The notes under the pieces are model-generated. The model ran no database searches. It was not told the origin of the DNA and saw only the letters and a program-made list of their open reading frames with translations. The position numbers and the translations under genes were made by a program. Of a stretch of DNA of 64,000 nt, positions 1 to 10,382 are shown piece by piece; positions within the stretch are counted from its first letter, which is position 1; every line of letters starts with the position of its first letter. Source of the DNA: Apium graveolens. Taxonomy: Eukaryota; Streptophyta; Magnoliopsida; Apiales; Apiaceae. Where the stretch lies: assembly GCF_009905375.1 (NCBI RefSeq), contig NC_133649.1:225949275-226013274 (forward strand), given 5' to 3'.

Positions 1-825
1 AATGAAGAAGGCACTTTTATTTGTCAAACTAAGTACACCAGAAATTTGCTGAAGAAATTTGGAATGCAAGATTGTTCAAGTGCATCCACTCCCATGGCCA
101 CTGCAACAAAACTGGATAAGGATACTGGTAAATCAGTAGATATTACTGATTATAGAGGTATGATTGGCTCACTACTCTATCTAACTACTAGTAGACCTGA
201 TATCATGTATGCTACCTGTCTTTATGCAAGATTTCAAGCAGATCCAAGAGAACCTCACTTAACAGCTGTGAAAAGAATTTTCAAGTATCTTAAGGGAACA
301 GCTGATCTGGGATTGTGGTATCCCAGAGAATCAGATTTTAAACTAATAGGTTACTCAGATAAAGATTTTGCAGGTTGCAAAATTGACAGGAAAAGCACAA
401 GTGGAAGCTGCCAATTTCTTGGAGGCAGATTGGTTTCATGGTTTAGAAAGAAACAAAAGTCAATTTCCACATCAACTGCAGAAGCATAGTATATTGCTGC
501 TGGAAGCTGTTGTGCACAGATTCTTTGAATGAAGAATCAGTTACTGGATTATGGGTTAACATATTTTAAAATCCCTATTTACTGTGATAATCAAAGTGCT
601 ATTGCTATGACAGGTAATCCAGTTCAACACTCAATGACAAAGCACATCAGCATCAGGTACCACTTCATAAGGGAACATGTGGATGAAGGTACAGTGGAAT
701 CACACTTTGTTCCAACAGATCAACAACTAGCAGATATCTTCACAAAACCACTGTGTGAAGCTACTTTTACAAGATTGGTAAATGAACTTGGAATGGTTTC
801 AGGTTCTTTCTCTAAATCTGCTTAG
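1..825 (+). pseudogene. pol: Copia-A pol, C-terminal RT and RNase H (partial)
   Basis: This is the C-terminal end of a Ty1/copia polyprotein, covering the last part of reverse transcriptase and RNase H, which copy the element RNA into DNA in the virus-like particle. Frame 1 is open from the first base. Visible motifs are the RT tail with [15 protein letters not shown], the RNase H stretch with GYSDKDFAGCKIDRKSTSG, then CDNQSAIAM and TKHISIRYHFIREHV, ending FTKPL...SKSA. There are two in-frame stops: TAG at 487-489 (a conserved Glu codon in TAEAEYIAA) and TGA at 526-528 (Trp in Copia-B). The first Asp pair reads SDKD where Copia-B has SDAD. Identity to Copia-B over this stretch is about 97 percent by eye. 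It cannot encode a working enzyme as it stands. Confidence 0.93.
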
Positions 826-2168
826 TTTTGTTCTGATGCATCAGACTTTATGCTCAGTATTTACAGAAAATACTCTCTTTGTGTATTTTGTGCTTAATTG
901 AAAATTGCTTAAGTACTGACTGTTGTCTGATCTGACTTTCTAAACTCTGATAGTGATATGACTGTTTATGTAACTATTCAATCCTATGAGGATACATGTG
1001 CTAGATGCTGACCTAGTAGTCTTCAATACACTAGAGATCCCACGTTAGAAGTAATTTTTTCTGTGGAAATCTATTGACACAAGCAAATTCTGATATTGAG
1101 CTTAGTTGAGTTTACTTTGTCTATCTTATTACTAAGTCAAAAACTAGAATGATGCCTCTCTTCTGTTAAGTTCGGATGCTAGTAAATCTGTTGAATGTAC
1201 TAAGTGCTGATAAACCTCACTTTTCAAAAGAAAAAGGAAAAGAAAAAGAAATAAAAATCTGGTACTCCTTTGAGGTCTAGATTAAAAATATGGAAGGGAT
1301 GACCCAAGTGCATTGCTAATATTAAGTAATATGCATCAGAAAAGCAAATAAATATTTTTCTTGGTGACTTTTCACACTCTATGATTACTGGAGAAATACT
1401 CTGATAATAGCATAAATTCTGATAAGCAGTCATGACTCACTTACACTGAGAAGCCACTGTAAAATGGAATTTAAAAAGATGCACAAAATTAGCACAAAAC
1501 AGTTGAGGTGGACTCAAGCATGAACTCATTCAATAGTCGGCTTCAGAATAATGACATATTTTTAGTAAAGTTTTAGTTTTGCCTTATTTCTAAGATGTAC
1601 TGAAGTGAATCAGACTTTACTCTTTTTCTGATATTGAGCTTAATGCACACACTAACACTCCATATGAATGATGAAAATTACTGTGGTGATCAATGTTATT
1701 TTAGATGAACAGTTTATGTGTCAGATTGCATAAATTCTGAGGACAAGTTCTATTGAACGTTCTGATGATTAAGTTCAAGAATCGATATCCGAATTTGTGT
1801 GAAGAATTACAAAGATAGGCATTCATTTTTCGAGTTAAGAGATCATGTTCTGATGACTGTTAAGTTCTGATATAAGTCCAAGTTTTGATATTAAATTATG
1901 ATCCTTTACTTGACTTATTTGTGGATAAACTCTAAAAACAGTCTCATTTTAAATCAGAATATGTTGGAGCGGAATATTAACAGTCAATATAATTAGGGAT
2001 AGTGGTACACGTACATGCACAGTAATTTTTACTTGTTTCTTGTGCGCATTAAACATTGTTTTACACTTCCAATGACTGTTTTTCTTCTTCCCAGTCTAGG
2101 GGGACGATGTAGAATTATTTCTACCTGTAAGCATTAAATTTCTTTGCGTCTCCTGGCATTCTCTTGCC
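826..2168 (+). other. Copia-A non-coding spacer between pol and the small ORF
   Basis: No credible gene is visible in these 1.3 kb. The stretch is collinear with 47964-49311 in Copia-B at only about 88 percent identity by eye, clearly lower than the pol sequence just before it. It is rich in a short recurring word, (A)AGTTCTGAT or TAAGTACTGA, for example near 897, 1208, 1395, 1763, 1852 and 1866. An imperfect inverted repeat (GTAGAATTA...TTCTAC) lies near 2109-2126, upstream of the TATA box, and is a perfect palindrome in Copia-B. Confidence 0.7.
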
Positions 2169-2176
2169 TATATAAA
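2169..2176 (+). promoter_or_regulatory. TATA box of the small ORF, Copia-A
   Basis: TATATAAA lies 84 bp upstream of the small-ORF ATG, followed by a C/T-rich leader. The same element (TATATAAG) occurs at exactly the same 84-bp spacing in Copia-B. This suggests that the gene has its own internal promoter, separate from the LTR promoter. Transcription itself is inferred. Confidence 0.6.
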
Positions 2177-2252
2177 CCGACACTTCACATCAGCCTACAC
2201 ATTATTTCTTTTCTCACAAACTCACTCTCCTTTTCTTCATACCAACACAATC

Positions 2253-2522
2253 ATGGTCAATTACAATATGTTTTTGAACTATGAAACCTTCAACATGGAG
2301 CTGAGCTGTGAGGCATGGCAGCAGGAATGGCACGTCACTGTCATTCCTGATGAGATTTGGGACTCGGTTCCCTAGGAGGTTCTCACCCACCTCCTGTTCT
2401 TTTACATGGACTACCATCGCCATCTAGAGCGATTGGAGGAAGAAAGGCTGGAAGCTCTCCGCCAGCAAGAGCGAATCATCAGACTCGCTATTCTTTTTGT
2501 AGAGAGTAGGAAGAAGAAATAA
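2253..2522 (+). CDS. Small ORF with conserved in-frame UAG (Copia-A copy)
   Basis: This 89-codon frame starts MVNYNMFLNYETFNMEL and ends with ESRKKK then TAA. Codon 41 is TAG (2373-2375). I do not recognise the product. The part before the stop is rich in aromatic and acidic residues with several Trp (WQQEW, IWDSVP). The part after it is a predicted amphipathic helix rich in Arg, Leu and Glu (HRHLERLEEERLEALRQQ) with a basic tail, possibly a coiled coil. An internal ATG at codon 52 (2406) could start the downstream half alone. Compared with the Copia-B copy, codons 42-89 differ at 11 positions, all synonymous; codons 1-40 have 8 synonymous and 4 amino-acid-changing codons. The TAG is at the same codon in both. 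That pattern implies the downstream half was translated for much of the family's history, through readthrough, re-initiation or a splice. Function unknown. Confidence 0.6.
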
Positions 2523-3211
2523 CTTATGTTCTTCTTCCTGTTTTTCTTCATCGTCAGCTTTGGCATGCTTCTTGAGCTAGGACAAAGGTTGTTGATGTTA
2601 GGTTTAGAATCTTAGGACAATCTTGTAATGCTCTAATGTAATTTAAATTTCATGAATGTATTCTCTTAATATATTAATGGAATTTCTACTTTTTGCAAGT
2701 TTTGATATATCAATATTCTGATGACCATTTCATTTTTGATTTAAATTAAGTTCTGATCTTAAAATATCAGTACTTGTTTATTTTGATTTATTTTGGTCAT
2801 TCTCACACTCGAATTTTTTTTTCAGAATATTGGTGTTGTAGTGAAAATAATTGAATAAGTGGGAACAGTTTAAATTTTGAATTAAAACTGATTTACCTCA
2901 ATTAATGGAATTACTGAGTAAGTGGAATGGTTTTTCCTTGAAAAACTGCAAGTGGGTAAGTAATGATTACTATTTTCCCGTGCCCATTAACTATTCATTA
3001 TTGATGCATGTCTGACAGGTGTCCAACGGTTATATTTTTTTTACCAAGTATAAGTAAGAGAGAGAGAGAGAAGATTATACAATCTTTTATTTACTTTTAC
3101 ACTTTATCTTTCTTTCTTTGCTTTTACTCTCTCTCATCTCCTGACGTTGGTTTTTCATATAGACATTTTATCAAACACCTAACAGGCAACTCTTAATTTT
3201 TGATTTTTCTC
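2523..3211 (+). other. Copia-A spacer and leader of the large ORF
   Basis: No gene is seen. The first part looks like the 3' untranslated region of the small ORF (AT-rich, with TGTAATTTAAATTTCATGAATGTATTC). The later part contains the conserved block TGTCTGACAGGTGTCCAACGG (from 3009) and a pyrimidine-rich stretch. It ends with a splice-acceptor-like signal (3141-3162) and a 49-nt leader before the ATG at 3212. It is collinear with 49666-50382 in Copia-B. Confidence 0.65.
3141..3162 (+). promoter_or_regulatory. Candidate 3' splice site before the large ORF, Copia-A
   Basis: A branch-point consensus CTGAC (3141-3145) is followed by GTTGGTTTTTCATATAG with the AG at 3161-3162, and the ATG follows 49 nt later. 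In Copia-B the branch-point word is CTAAC, which also fits CTRAC. The branch A lies 18 nt before the G of the AG in both copies. This would suit a spliced subgenomic mRNA for the downstream gene. The donor site has not been identified. Confidence 0.45.
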
Positions 3212-6200
3212 ATGGCACCTAAGGATTTGATCATTGATGGAGCTAAGTTCGTTCCAAATAACTATGCTGTAATTCTCGATCATGCTGAAGCTCCGTCTGA
3301 GTTGCATTTTGTGCAAGATCTTCTTGCACATAGTGAAATTGGGTATGCATTGACACAGCCTTCAGTCTTTTTCAGCCAACAAGTTCTGACGTTTTGGCGG
3401 ACTGGGCATTTTGATATTGGTGGTACAACTGGTACTCCCAGTATTGTTTTTGAAGTGAATGATTCTGAACATATGGTAACTCCTGGTACAATTCGCAAGG
3501 CCTTCCATTTACCAGAAGGCTGTACTTTTTCAACACCAGAGGAATCAGCTCTACAAGAGTTAATGGACAGTTTGGGGTATGAAAAGAGTTTGGCTAAGCT
3601 TGGACAGTTGAAACGGGCACATATCAGAAAGGAATGGAGCTTCTTCTTCGACTGCATCACTAAAGCCTTCGGGAATAAGTGTTCCAACTTTAATGTCATT
3701 CCTATAATAAGTCAGCACATCGGGTATACTATCATTAACCAAACTCATTTTGATTTTGCAAATGCTGTGATAGGTTTTATTGGGGATAGGATGACAGAAG
3801 ATAGGAATGTTGTCTACTTTGCTAGATTTTGTCAGCTTATATATAATTTATGTTGTGCTGATGAACCCCAATCTACCACTGACTTAACTCCACCTTTCAA
3901 AATTGCAAAACGAGCCTTTAATGACTTGGTAAATGCTGACCTTAAGAAAAAGGTGGTTAGACCTTTACAGATTCCTCAGTCTGTAAAACAGATCTTGGTA
4001 AATGCTGATACTCAAACCTATAGATCTGTTTATCCTGATGTACAACCCACCACCACAACCCAAACACCACAACAACCATCAGAACATACCACTCATACAT
4101 CTATACCTCAACCTTCCCTCAGAACATATCTCAAATCATATCTCTCAACTTCACAGACAGCTCAACCTTCATCCTCAGCACCTACTGTGAAGCCTTCATC
4201 TTCCAAGCCCAAGAGGACAAAGACTAATTCTCAAACACCACAGAAGAGAAGGAGGATTGTTCTGAGAGATGAGTCTGATAGTGAGGAACAGGTTTCTCCA
4301 TCAGAACCTGTTGTTAAAGAAGCTGAGAAAGTTCCTTCTCAGAAGGATTCTGGAATTGGGGGATCTAGGCTTCTCAAAAGGCTTAGAAGAATGACTTCTG
4401 CTGAACCTCCTAAGGAATCCCCATCTTCAAAGAGATACAAGAAACAGAGAGCTAAAAGGCCAGTTTCAGCTGATCAGGAAGCAGCAGCTAAGGAAAGAGA
4501 TCAGGAATCTCTGATCTCACAAGAACCAGAATCTGCTGAAGCCACTGCTTCTCCATTGACTCCAACTCATGAAGCTGCTACAGAAAAGGCCAACAACCAT
4601 CTGTGTCTCCTGTACATAAGACTGTATCTCCTGTTGATCCAGGCACAAGTGCTGAAATTGATATTCAGAACCTGGTTGTACCTGAGGTACTTTACTTAAA
4701 AGCTCCAACGGCAATTAATCCATCAACAACACATGTTACTAATGCTACTCAAACTCCAGAATTGTCTACTACACCTTCTCTGCATCTAGATATTGATGAT
4801 CAAAATATAGGTGAGCATCAGGATATGGATGTTGATCAGAACTTGGAACCAGATCAGCACTTAGAGGATGATGCTGAAGCCTCAATTGCTTCTCATACTG
4901 TTGTTTTATCAGAAGATGTTGATTCTGTAAGTTCTGATGCTGCAAATGCTGATGATACTGGTGATGCTGCTCCAAATGCAGATGCTGATGAAGTAGGTCC
5001 TTCAGGACATGCACCTCAGCAAACTGTTCACAAAAGTAAACTAGTAAAGAAGTTTGTTACAAGAGAAGCACCAGTGCCTTGGAGTGAAACTCCTGCAGGA
5101 TAGGAGTGGACTAAGGAATAGAACTCAGTTACCTGTGTTACATCTGCAAAGACTCTTGCTGAGCACTTGACAAAAGCTGATGAGATGTTAATTAATGATG
5201 ATTTCAAAACACAGCTTCGAGTCACTGCATTGAGTACTAAAAATCTGCAAGGTCTCAATTCAACTACTCATGCAGAGTTATATAAAATTCAGGAAGAATT
5301 AATCAAGCAAGAACAAGTTCAGAAAATTGAAAAGAAAAAATTCTTCCAACCTACCTTTGACAGAGTTGCTTATATTGAGAAGACCCAAGAGAAACAACAA
5401 TCTCAGATTGATGATATTTTGAAAAATCAAGCTTCTCAGCAATCTCAACTTGATGAAATCCAAGCCTCAGTGGAATTGCTTGTCTCTCTTATGTTACCTG
5501 CTGATGCCAAAAAAGGGGGAGAAAGTAATTAAGTCCAAATGCAAAACTGATAAGACACTGAAGGGGAAGGATGATGAAAAAGATGACCAGGGAAACTTTG
5601 GAATGGGTGGAGGTCATAGTCAAGGTAGAGGTTTCTCATCAAGAAAAGCTGAAATCACAAGTCACAGGATAAGTTCTGATGCTGGAAAAAGAATTACTTC
5701 TGCTACTGGTAAAAGGATAAGTTCTGATGAACTTTTGGATCTTGATGAAGAAATTTCAAGACAGTTATTTCTTAAGGAAAATCCAGGAATGGACTTGGAG
5801 AGTCTGATGGAAGAAGAAGCTAGACTTAAATCAGAAAAAGTCAAATCTAAATCTGAAGCTTCTGGTAAAAAGAAACTTTCAAAACTCAAAGGCATTGTGA
5901 TAAAAGAAAGGACAAATTCTGAAGCAACCAAAGCTAAATCACAACTGCAGATAGATCCAAGGTCCAAGGGCAAAGAGAAAGTTGGTGAATCTATCAAGGT
6001 TTATGTGCCTCCCGTGAATGAAGAAATTACTGATGAAGATGCTGATCTTGCTCTGACTTCAAGAAAAGTTTCTAAGACAACCTCTGACATGGCTCAAGTT
6101 GTTCAGAGTCAAGAGATAGTTAATTCTGATATCTCAAAGAAGCAAGTAACCTCTGACATAGCTCAAGTTAACTTGATATCAGAAGATAAATCAAAGGAAA

Positions 6201-7006
6201 CCTCTAACGTTGCTCATGTTAAACCTTCAAAGATACTCCTACCAGGATTCACCAAAGCCAAACAGACTCAACCTTTGAAGACTGCTGCAAGTGGTTTTGA
6301 AGCAAGAGTGGTTACTGGAAAGGAAGCAAGAGATAAAACTGGATTGGGAAGTACTGATGAAAGAAGAATACAGAACACAACCAATGATACAACTTCCTTA
6401 AGTAAACCAGGTATTGGAGCAACTCCTGAGAGATTGAATCAACTAGAATCTGTACAAATGGTTTACCATACCTACTTGAAAGAACACATCTTGTTGTACT
6501 TCATGACAGATGGTAGGGTTTATCATATAAGGGAAAATGCCATTCTACTGAAGTATTTTGAAGAGCTGGAATATGTATTATTCTTACTTCAAGTGAATGA
6601 CAAAATAACAGAAAGTGCTGCAAATTTTTTGAAGAGTCAAATTCAGAAAAAGAAAAAGCTTTATTATATTAAGTCTGACAGCACATATCTTCCAAAGTAC
6701 AGAGATCACAAGGGTGATGTTGTTGAGATGAAGCCCAATTCTGCTAAGATTATAACTACCTTTCTGGGTTACAGGGCTGTAGAATTCAATCTTGAGTCTG
6801 ACAAGGCGTATTTGATCAGACTGGATCAGAACATAAGGAAAGCTAGAATTAATGATCTCAGGGCTGCAATCTTTCAAATTGGTGAAGATTCTGCAGAACT
6901 TAAAGATGCTAAAAGGAGGATGGTTGATGAACTTAGATATGCTGAGAGATGTTTGTTGAAGAACTATCTCAGAACAACTCCTGACATCAGAGAGATCAGA
7001 AGATGA
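3212..7006 (+). pseudogene. Large env-position ORF (aORF), Copia-A copy
   Basis: This gene lies between pol and the 3' LTR, spans about 1,265 codons and is broken. It starts MAPKDLIIDGAKFVPNNYA. Regions in order: a globular N-terminal domain of about 230 residues with FFSQQVLTFWRTGHFD, RKEWSFFFDCITKAFGNK and FARFCQLIYN; a Ser/Thr/Pro/Gln-rich stretch; basic clusters (KPKRTK, QKRRR) that could be nuclear signals; SGIGGSRLLKRLRRM; an acidic stretch; a Gln/Lys-rich predicted coiled coil (around 5270-5500); and a conserved C-terminal domain (6410-7006). No signal peptide or clear membrane segment is visible, so a true envelope role is doubtful. The N-terminal pattern resembles uncharacterised downstream ORFs of SIRE-like copia elements in other eudicots (from memory). 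Breaks: frameshift near 4591, TAG at 5101-5103 and 5119-5121, frameshift near 5515. Codons around 4603-4630 include a short in-frame extra repeat absent from Copia-B. Confidence 0.75.
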
Positions 7007-7201
7007 AGCCAAGTCAAGATCTACAACTACTTAAATTCTGATATAGATACAGACTGAAGTTGTTATCAGAAGTTAAAGATTGGTAAAGCTTTAAGGACTG
7101 TAAGTTGTAGTTATCTAGTCAAATTCTCATGCATTTGTACTTAATGTTTTTGACATCATCAAATATTTGTTAAACTTGTATATTATGCTAATTTACAAGT
7201 T

Positions 7202-7210
7202 GGGGGAGAT
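7202..7210 (+). other. Polypurine tract of Copia-A
   Basis: GGGGGAGAT directly precedes the 3' LTR. This is the RNase H-resistant primer for plus-strand DNA synthesis. The same TTGGGGGAGAT precedes the Copia-B 3' LTR at 54316. In the SIRE-like family a G-rich tract at this place is usual. Confidence 0.85.
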
Positions 7211-7804
7211 TGTTAGATATATTTGATAATGTCATGGCTAATGTGATTTATGTTTAGTTTTCAGATCTTACTTAAACAGGATAAATCAGTACTTACTGGA
7301 AGTCAGGACTTAAGGATATCAGTACTTATATTATTAGGAGATAATTATCAGAAGATGGATATCAGAACTTAAGTACTGAAGGACATTCAGATAAGGAAGG
7401 CAGCTGGTTAAAGGAAAGAAGATCGAGATAAACATAAGAAGAGATATGCATGAAGATGGAATTCTATGAAGAATAGAATACTTGGAAGAAAAGAAATTTG
7501 ATTGATATATTTTAGGAAGCAGAATTATATTCCATATCAATTAGCGATTATCTTGTAACTGTATAGTATATAAACACAGACATAGGGTTTACACTATAAG
7601 TGTTATCATAATCGAGAAGATTATTCATTGTAACCCTAGCAGCTCTCGTGATATTTGTTCATCACTGAGAGAGAACAGTTCCATACTGTAATAGAGTTTA
7701 TTGTTTTAATAAAGTTTGTTTTCTGTTACGTGAGTTATTAAAGTTCGATTTGATTGTGCTATACAATGTATTCACCCCCTCTACAGTGTGTGTGTGACCT
7801 AACA
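7211..7804 (+). repeat. 3' LTR of Copia-A (594 bp)
   Basis: It begins TGTTAGATATATTTG and ends GTGTGACCTAACA. It is collinear with the Copia-B LTRs. A TATA box (TATATAAA near 7567) and a polyadenylation signal AATAAA (7708-7713) are present, so the RNA start and end lie in the right-hand quarter. The U3 part carries several copies of ATCAGAACTT and ATCAGTACTTA, the reverse complement of the word dispersed through the internal region. An imperfect palindrome around TCAGAACTTAAGTACTGA lies near 7362-7379. Confidence 0.95.
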
Positions 7805-10365
7805 ACCTTAATGGAGTTTTCACATGGTCCAAGCTTGACAGCTGTAGTTGACGGAGTCCTTGCTAATACATAATCCTCTAGATTGTACTTTTTGAGGAAT
7901 TCCGTGAGATACTTGGATTGACAAATAAAAGTTCCATCTAACCTTTGATTTACTTGTAATCCAAGAAAGAACTTCAGCTCTCCCATCATGCTCATTTCAA
8001 ATTTGATGTGCATTAACTTAGCAAATCTCTTATAGAGATTATCATTAGTTGACCCAAATATTATATCATCCACATAGACTTGGACTAATATAGTATCATT
8101 CTTATGTTTTTTAGAAAAGAGAGTTTTGTCTATGACACCTCTAATAAAGCTATTTTCAATAAGAAATTCAGAGAGAGTGTCATACCATTTTCTCGAAGAC
8201 TATTTCAGTCCATAGATAGCCTTGAAAAGAAAGTAGACAAAATCCAAATGATCTGGATCTTCAAAACCAGGAGGTTGCTCTACATACACCTCTTCATCCA
8301 TCTTTCCATTCAGAAAGGCACTCTTGACATCCATTTGATAAACTTTAAAGTTAGAGAATGCTGCGAATGCCAGAAATATCCTGATGGCCTCTAGTCTGGC
8401 CACTGGAGCATAGGTTTCATCATAATCAATGCCTTCAGCTTGAGAATACCCTTTAGCTACCAGTCTTGCTTTGTTTCTTGTAACCACACCATCTTCATCT
8501 AGTTTATTCCTGAATACCCACCGAGTACCAACAGCTTTCTTGTGTGTAGGTCTAGGTACCAGTTTCCAGACTTGTTGATGTTCAAACTGATTGAGTTTAT
8601 CTTGCATAGAAATCACCCAGTATGGATAAGTCAGTGCTTCTTCAATCTTCTTAGGTTCCATCTCAGAAAGAAATCCTGAGAATAGACATTCATTTTGAGT
8701 AGCACGTCTAGTTCTGACTCCAACATCTGGATCACCAATAATCAACTCAAAAGGATGATCTTTATTCCAGACAGTCTGTCTTCGAAGATTTGATCTTGAT
8801 GATTCGCCTCGAAACACATTGAAATGTTGTGTCCTACTAGTTGATCCTTCAGCATCTCCCCCTGAGTTGTTGTCAGGTTGACTTGATGATTCTTCATCAG
8901 TAGCAGTGGTATCTCCATTGTTGCCGATGTTTCCATAACCATTACCTTGAGTATCATCATGATTAACAGGTTCTTCACCAGCAACAACCTCAGGTTCTTG
9001 ATCATGTTCTGATTCTGAATCTGACATATCATCAAACTTCAGTTTCTTAGAAGGATCTTCAGTTTAGATACTGGGGAGTTTAGTGTCATCAAATGTAACA
9101 TTTACACTTTCAGTTACTTTGTGTTGATCAATGATATACACCCTGTATGATCTTCTTCCACATCCAACAAAAATACCCTCATATGCATTTGCCTCGAATT
9201 TACCACGACGATCATCTCCATCCTTGAGCACGAAGCATCTGGCACCAAATACATGAAAGTATTTGATAGAAGGTTTATGTTCATTCATAAACTCATAAGG
9301 AGTTTTCATGAAGTCTTTGTTGATTAGAGTTCGATTCTGAGTATAAGATGCAGTATTGATAGCTTCAGCCCAAAAGTACATTGGAAGACCTGATTCACTT
9401 AACATCATTCTTGCAGCTTCAATCAATGTACGATTCTTCCTTTCTACCACTCCATTTTGCTGAGGGGTTCTAGGAGCTGAAAATTGTCTGGTAATCCCTT
9501 TGCCTGTACAGAATCCATTGAGAAGTGAATTCTTGAATTCTGTTCCATTATCTGACCTTATTGCTCTAACAGGGACATTAGAATCTAACTCGATCAACTT
9601 GATATGATCAATCACAACTTGTGGTGTTTCATCCTTAGAGTGAAGGAATAAAACCCATGTATACTTGGAATAGTCATCAACTATCACAAGACAGTAACAC
9701 TTCTTTGACATCGAAAGAACATTAACTGGTCCAAATAAATCCATGTGCAATAATTGCAGAACACCAGTTATGGAGGATGTGTCAGTGCCTTTGTGACTTG
9801 CTTTCTTTGACTTTCCTTTCTGGCAAGCCTCACACCGTCCTTCTGGGGAGAATTCCAGCTGAGGCAGACCTCTGACCAATTCTCTTTTGACAAGAGAATT
9901 CATTGTTTTGAAATTGAGATGGGAAAGTCTCTTGTGCCATAGCCAACTCTCATCTGACGATGCCTTTGAATAGAAACAATTGACTTCAGGATTGCTTCCA
10001 GAGTTCATGTCAGCTACGAACAGATTTCCTTTCCAGATTCCCATCAAGGAGAGTTTTTCATTTTTCTTGTGCAGAATCTGACACTTCAGCTTGTCGAATA
10101 AAACATTGTAGCCGTTGTCACAGAACTGACTAATACTAAGCAGGTTGTGTTCAACTCCTTGCACAACATACACATTTTCAATGATAACATTACCAGCTAG
10201 CAAACAGCTATATCCCTAAGTTAGACCTTTGTTGTTATCTCCAAAGGTAACCACTGGGCTAGCTTTCTCAACCACATTTGATAGCAGGGCTCTATCTCCG
10301 GTCATATGTCTTGATGATCCGCTGTCAAGAATCCACACTACCGGTTGTACCTGTTTAATGCCCTG
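7805..10365 (-). pseudogene. pol: Copia-C pol: protease, integrase, reverse transcriptase
   Basis: The domain order PR-INT-RT is that of Ty1/copia. The protease has WILDSGSSRHMTGD (near 10310-10350). Integrase has the zinc-binding WHKRLSHL...CEACQKGK and a DDE core ([24 protein letters not shown]). RT has [24 protein letters not shown] and YVDDIIFG motifs, with the catalytic Asp pair intact near 8065. Three in-frame stops break one otherwise continuous frame: TAG at 10216-10218, TAA at 9064-9066 and TAG at 8200-8202 (Gln in GLKQ). No frameshift was seen in pol. The reading frame ends in RT at 7805, where the Copia-A LTR begins. The protease frame differs from the gag frame (see the junction signal at 10363-10382). 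Confidence 0.93.
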
Positions 10366-10382
10366 CAATACAAATGGATTAG
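10363..10382 (-). promoter_or_regulatory. gag/pol junction of Copia-C with acceptor-like AG
   Basis: On the minus strand gag ends with a stop. Overlapping it is CTAAT, a branch-point-like word, then CCATTTGTATTG and CAG (AG at 10364-10363), after which the protease frame runs. Comparable arrangements occur at the junctions of Copia-B and Copia-F. The two frames are out of phase here, so simple stop readthrough could not join them. Confidence 0.35.

Larger units (their letters stand above)
1..7804 (+). mobile_element. Copia-A: 3' part of a Ty1/copia element with extra 3' genes
   Basis: The window opens inside reverse transcriptase. Reading rightwards there is the end of pol (to 825), a long non-coding stretch, a small ORF (2253-2522), a large env-position ORF (3212-7006), a polypurine tract and a 3' LTR (7211-7804). 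It is collinear with Copia-B (37526-54668), so the two are members of one family. The right end abuts the Copia-C reverse transcriptase at 7805, so Copia-A inserted into Copia-C. The left LTR lies outside the window, so the target duplication (predicted ACCTT from 7805-7809) cannot be checked. Confidence 0.93.

Noticed and set aside
3008..3196. 62-codon ORF upstream of the large ORF
   Set aside because: The matching place in Copia-B does not keep the frame; the stretch looks like a leader or intron end.
5101..5121. Possible programmed readthrough at the two TAGs in the Copia-A large ORF
   Set aside because: Copia-B has CAG and TGG at these codons, so the stops are ordinary decay, unlike the TAG shared by both small ORFs.
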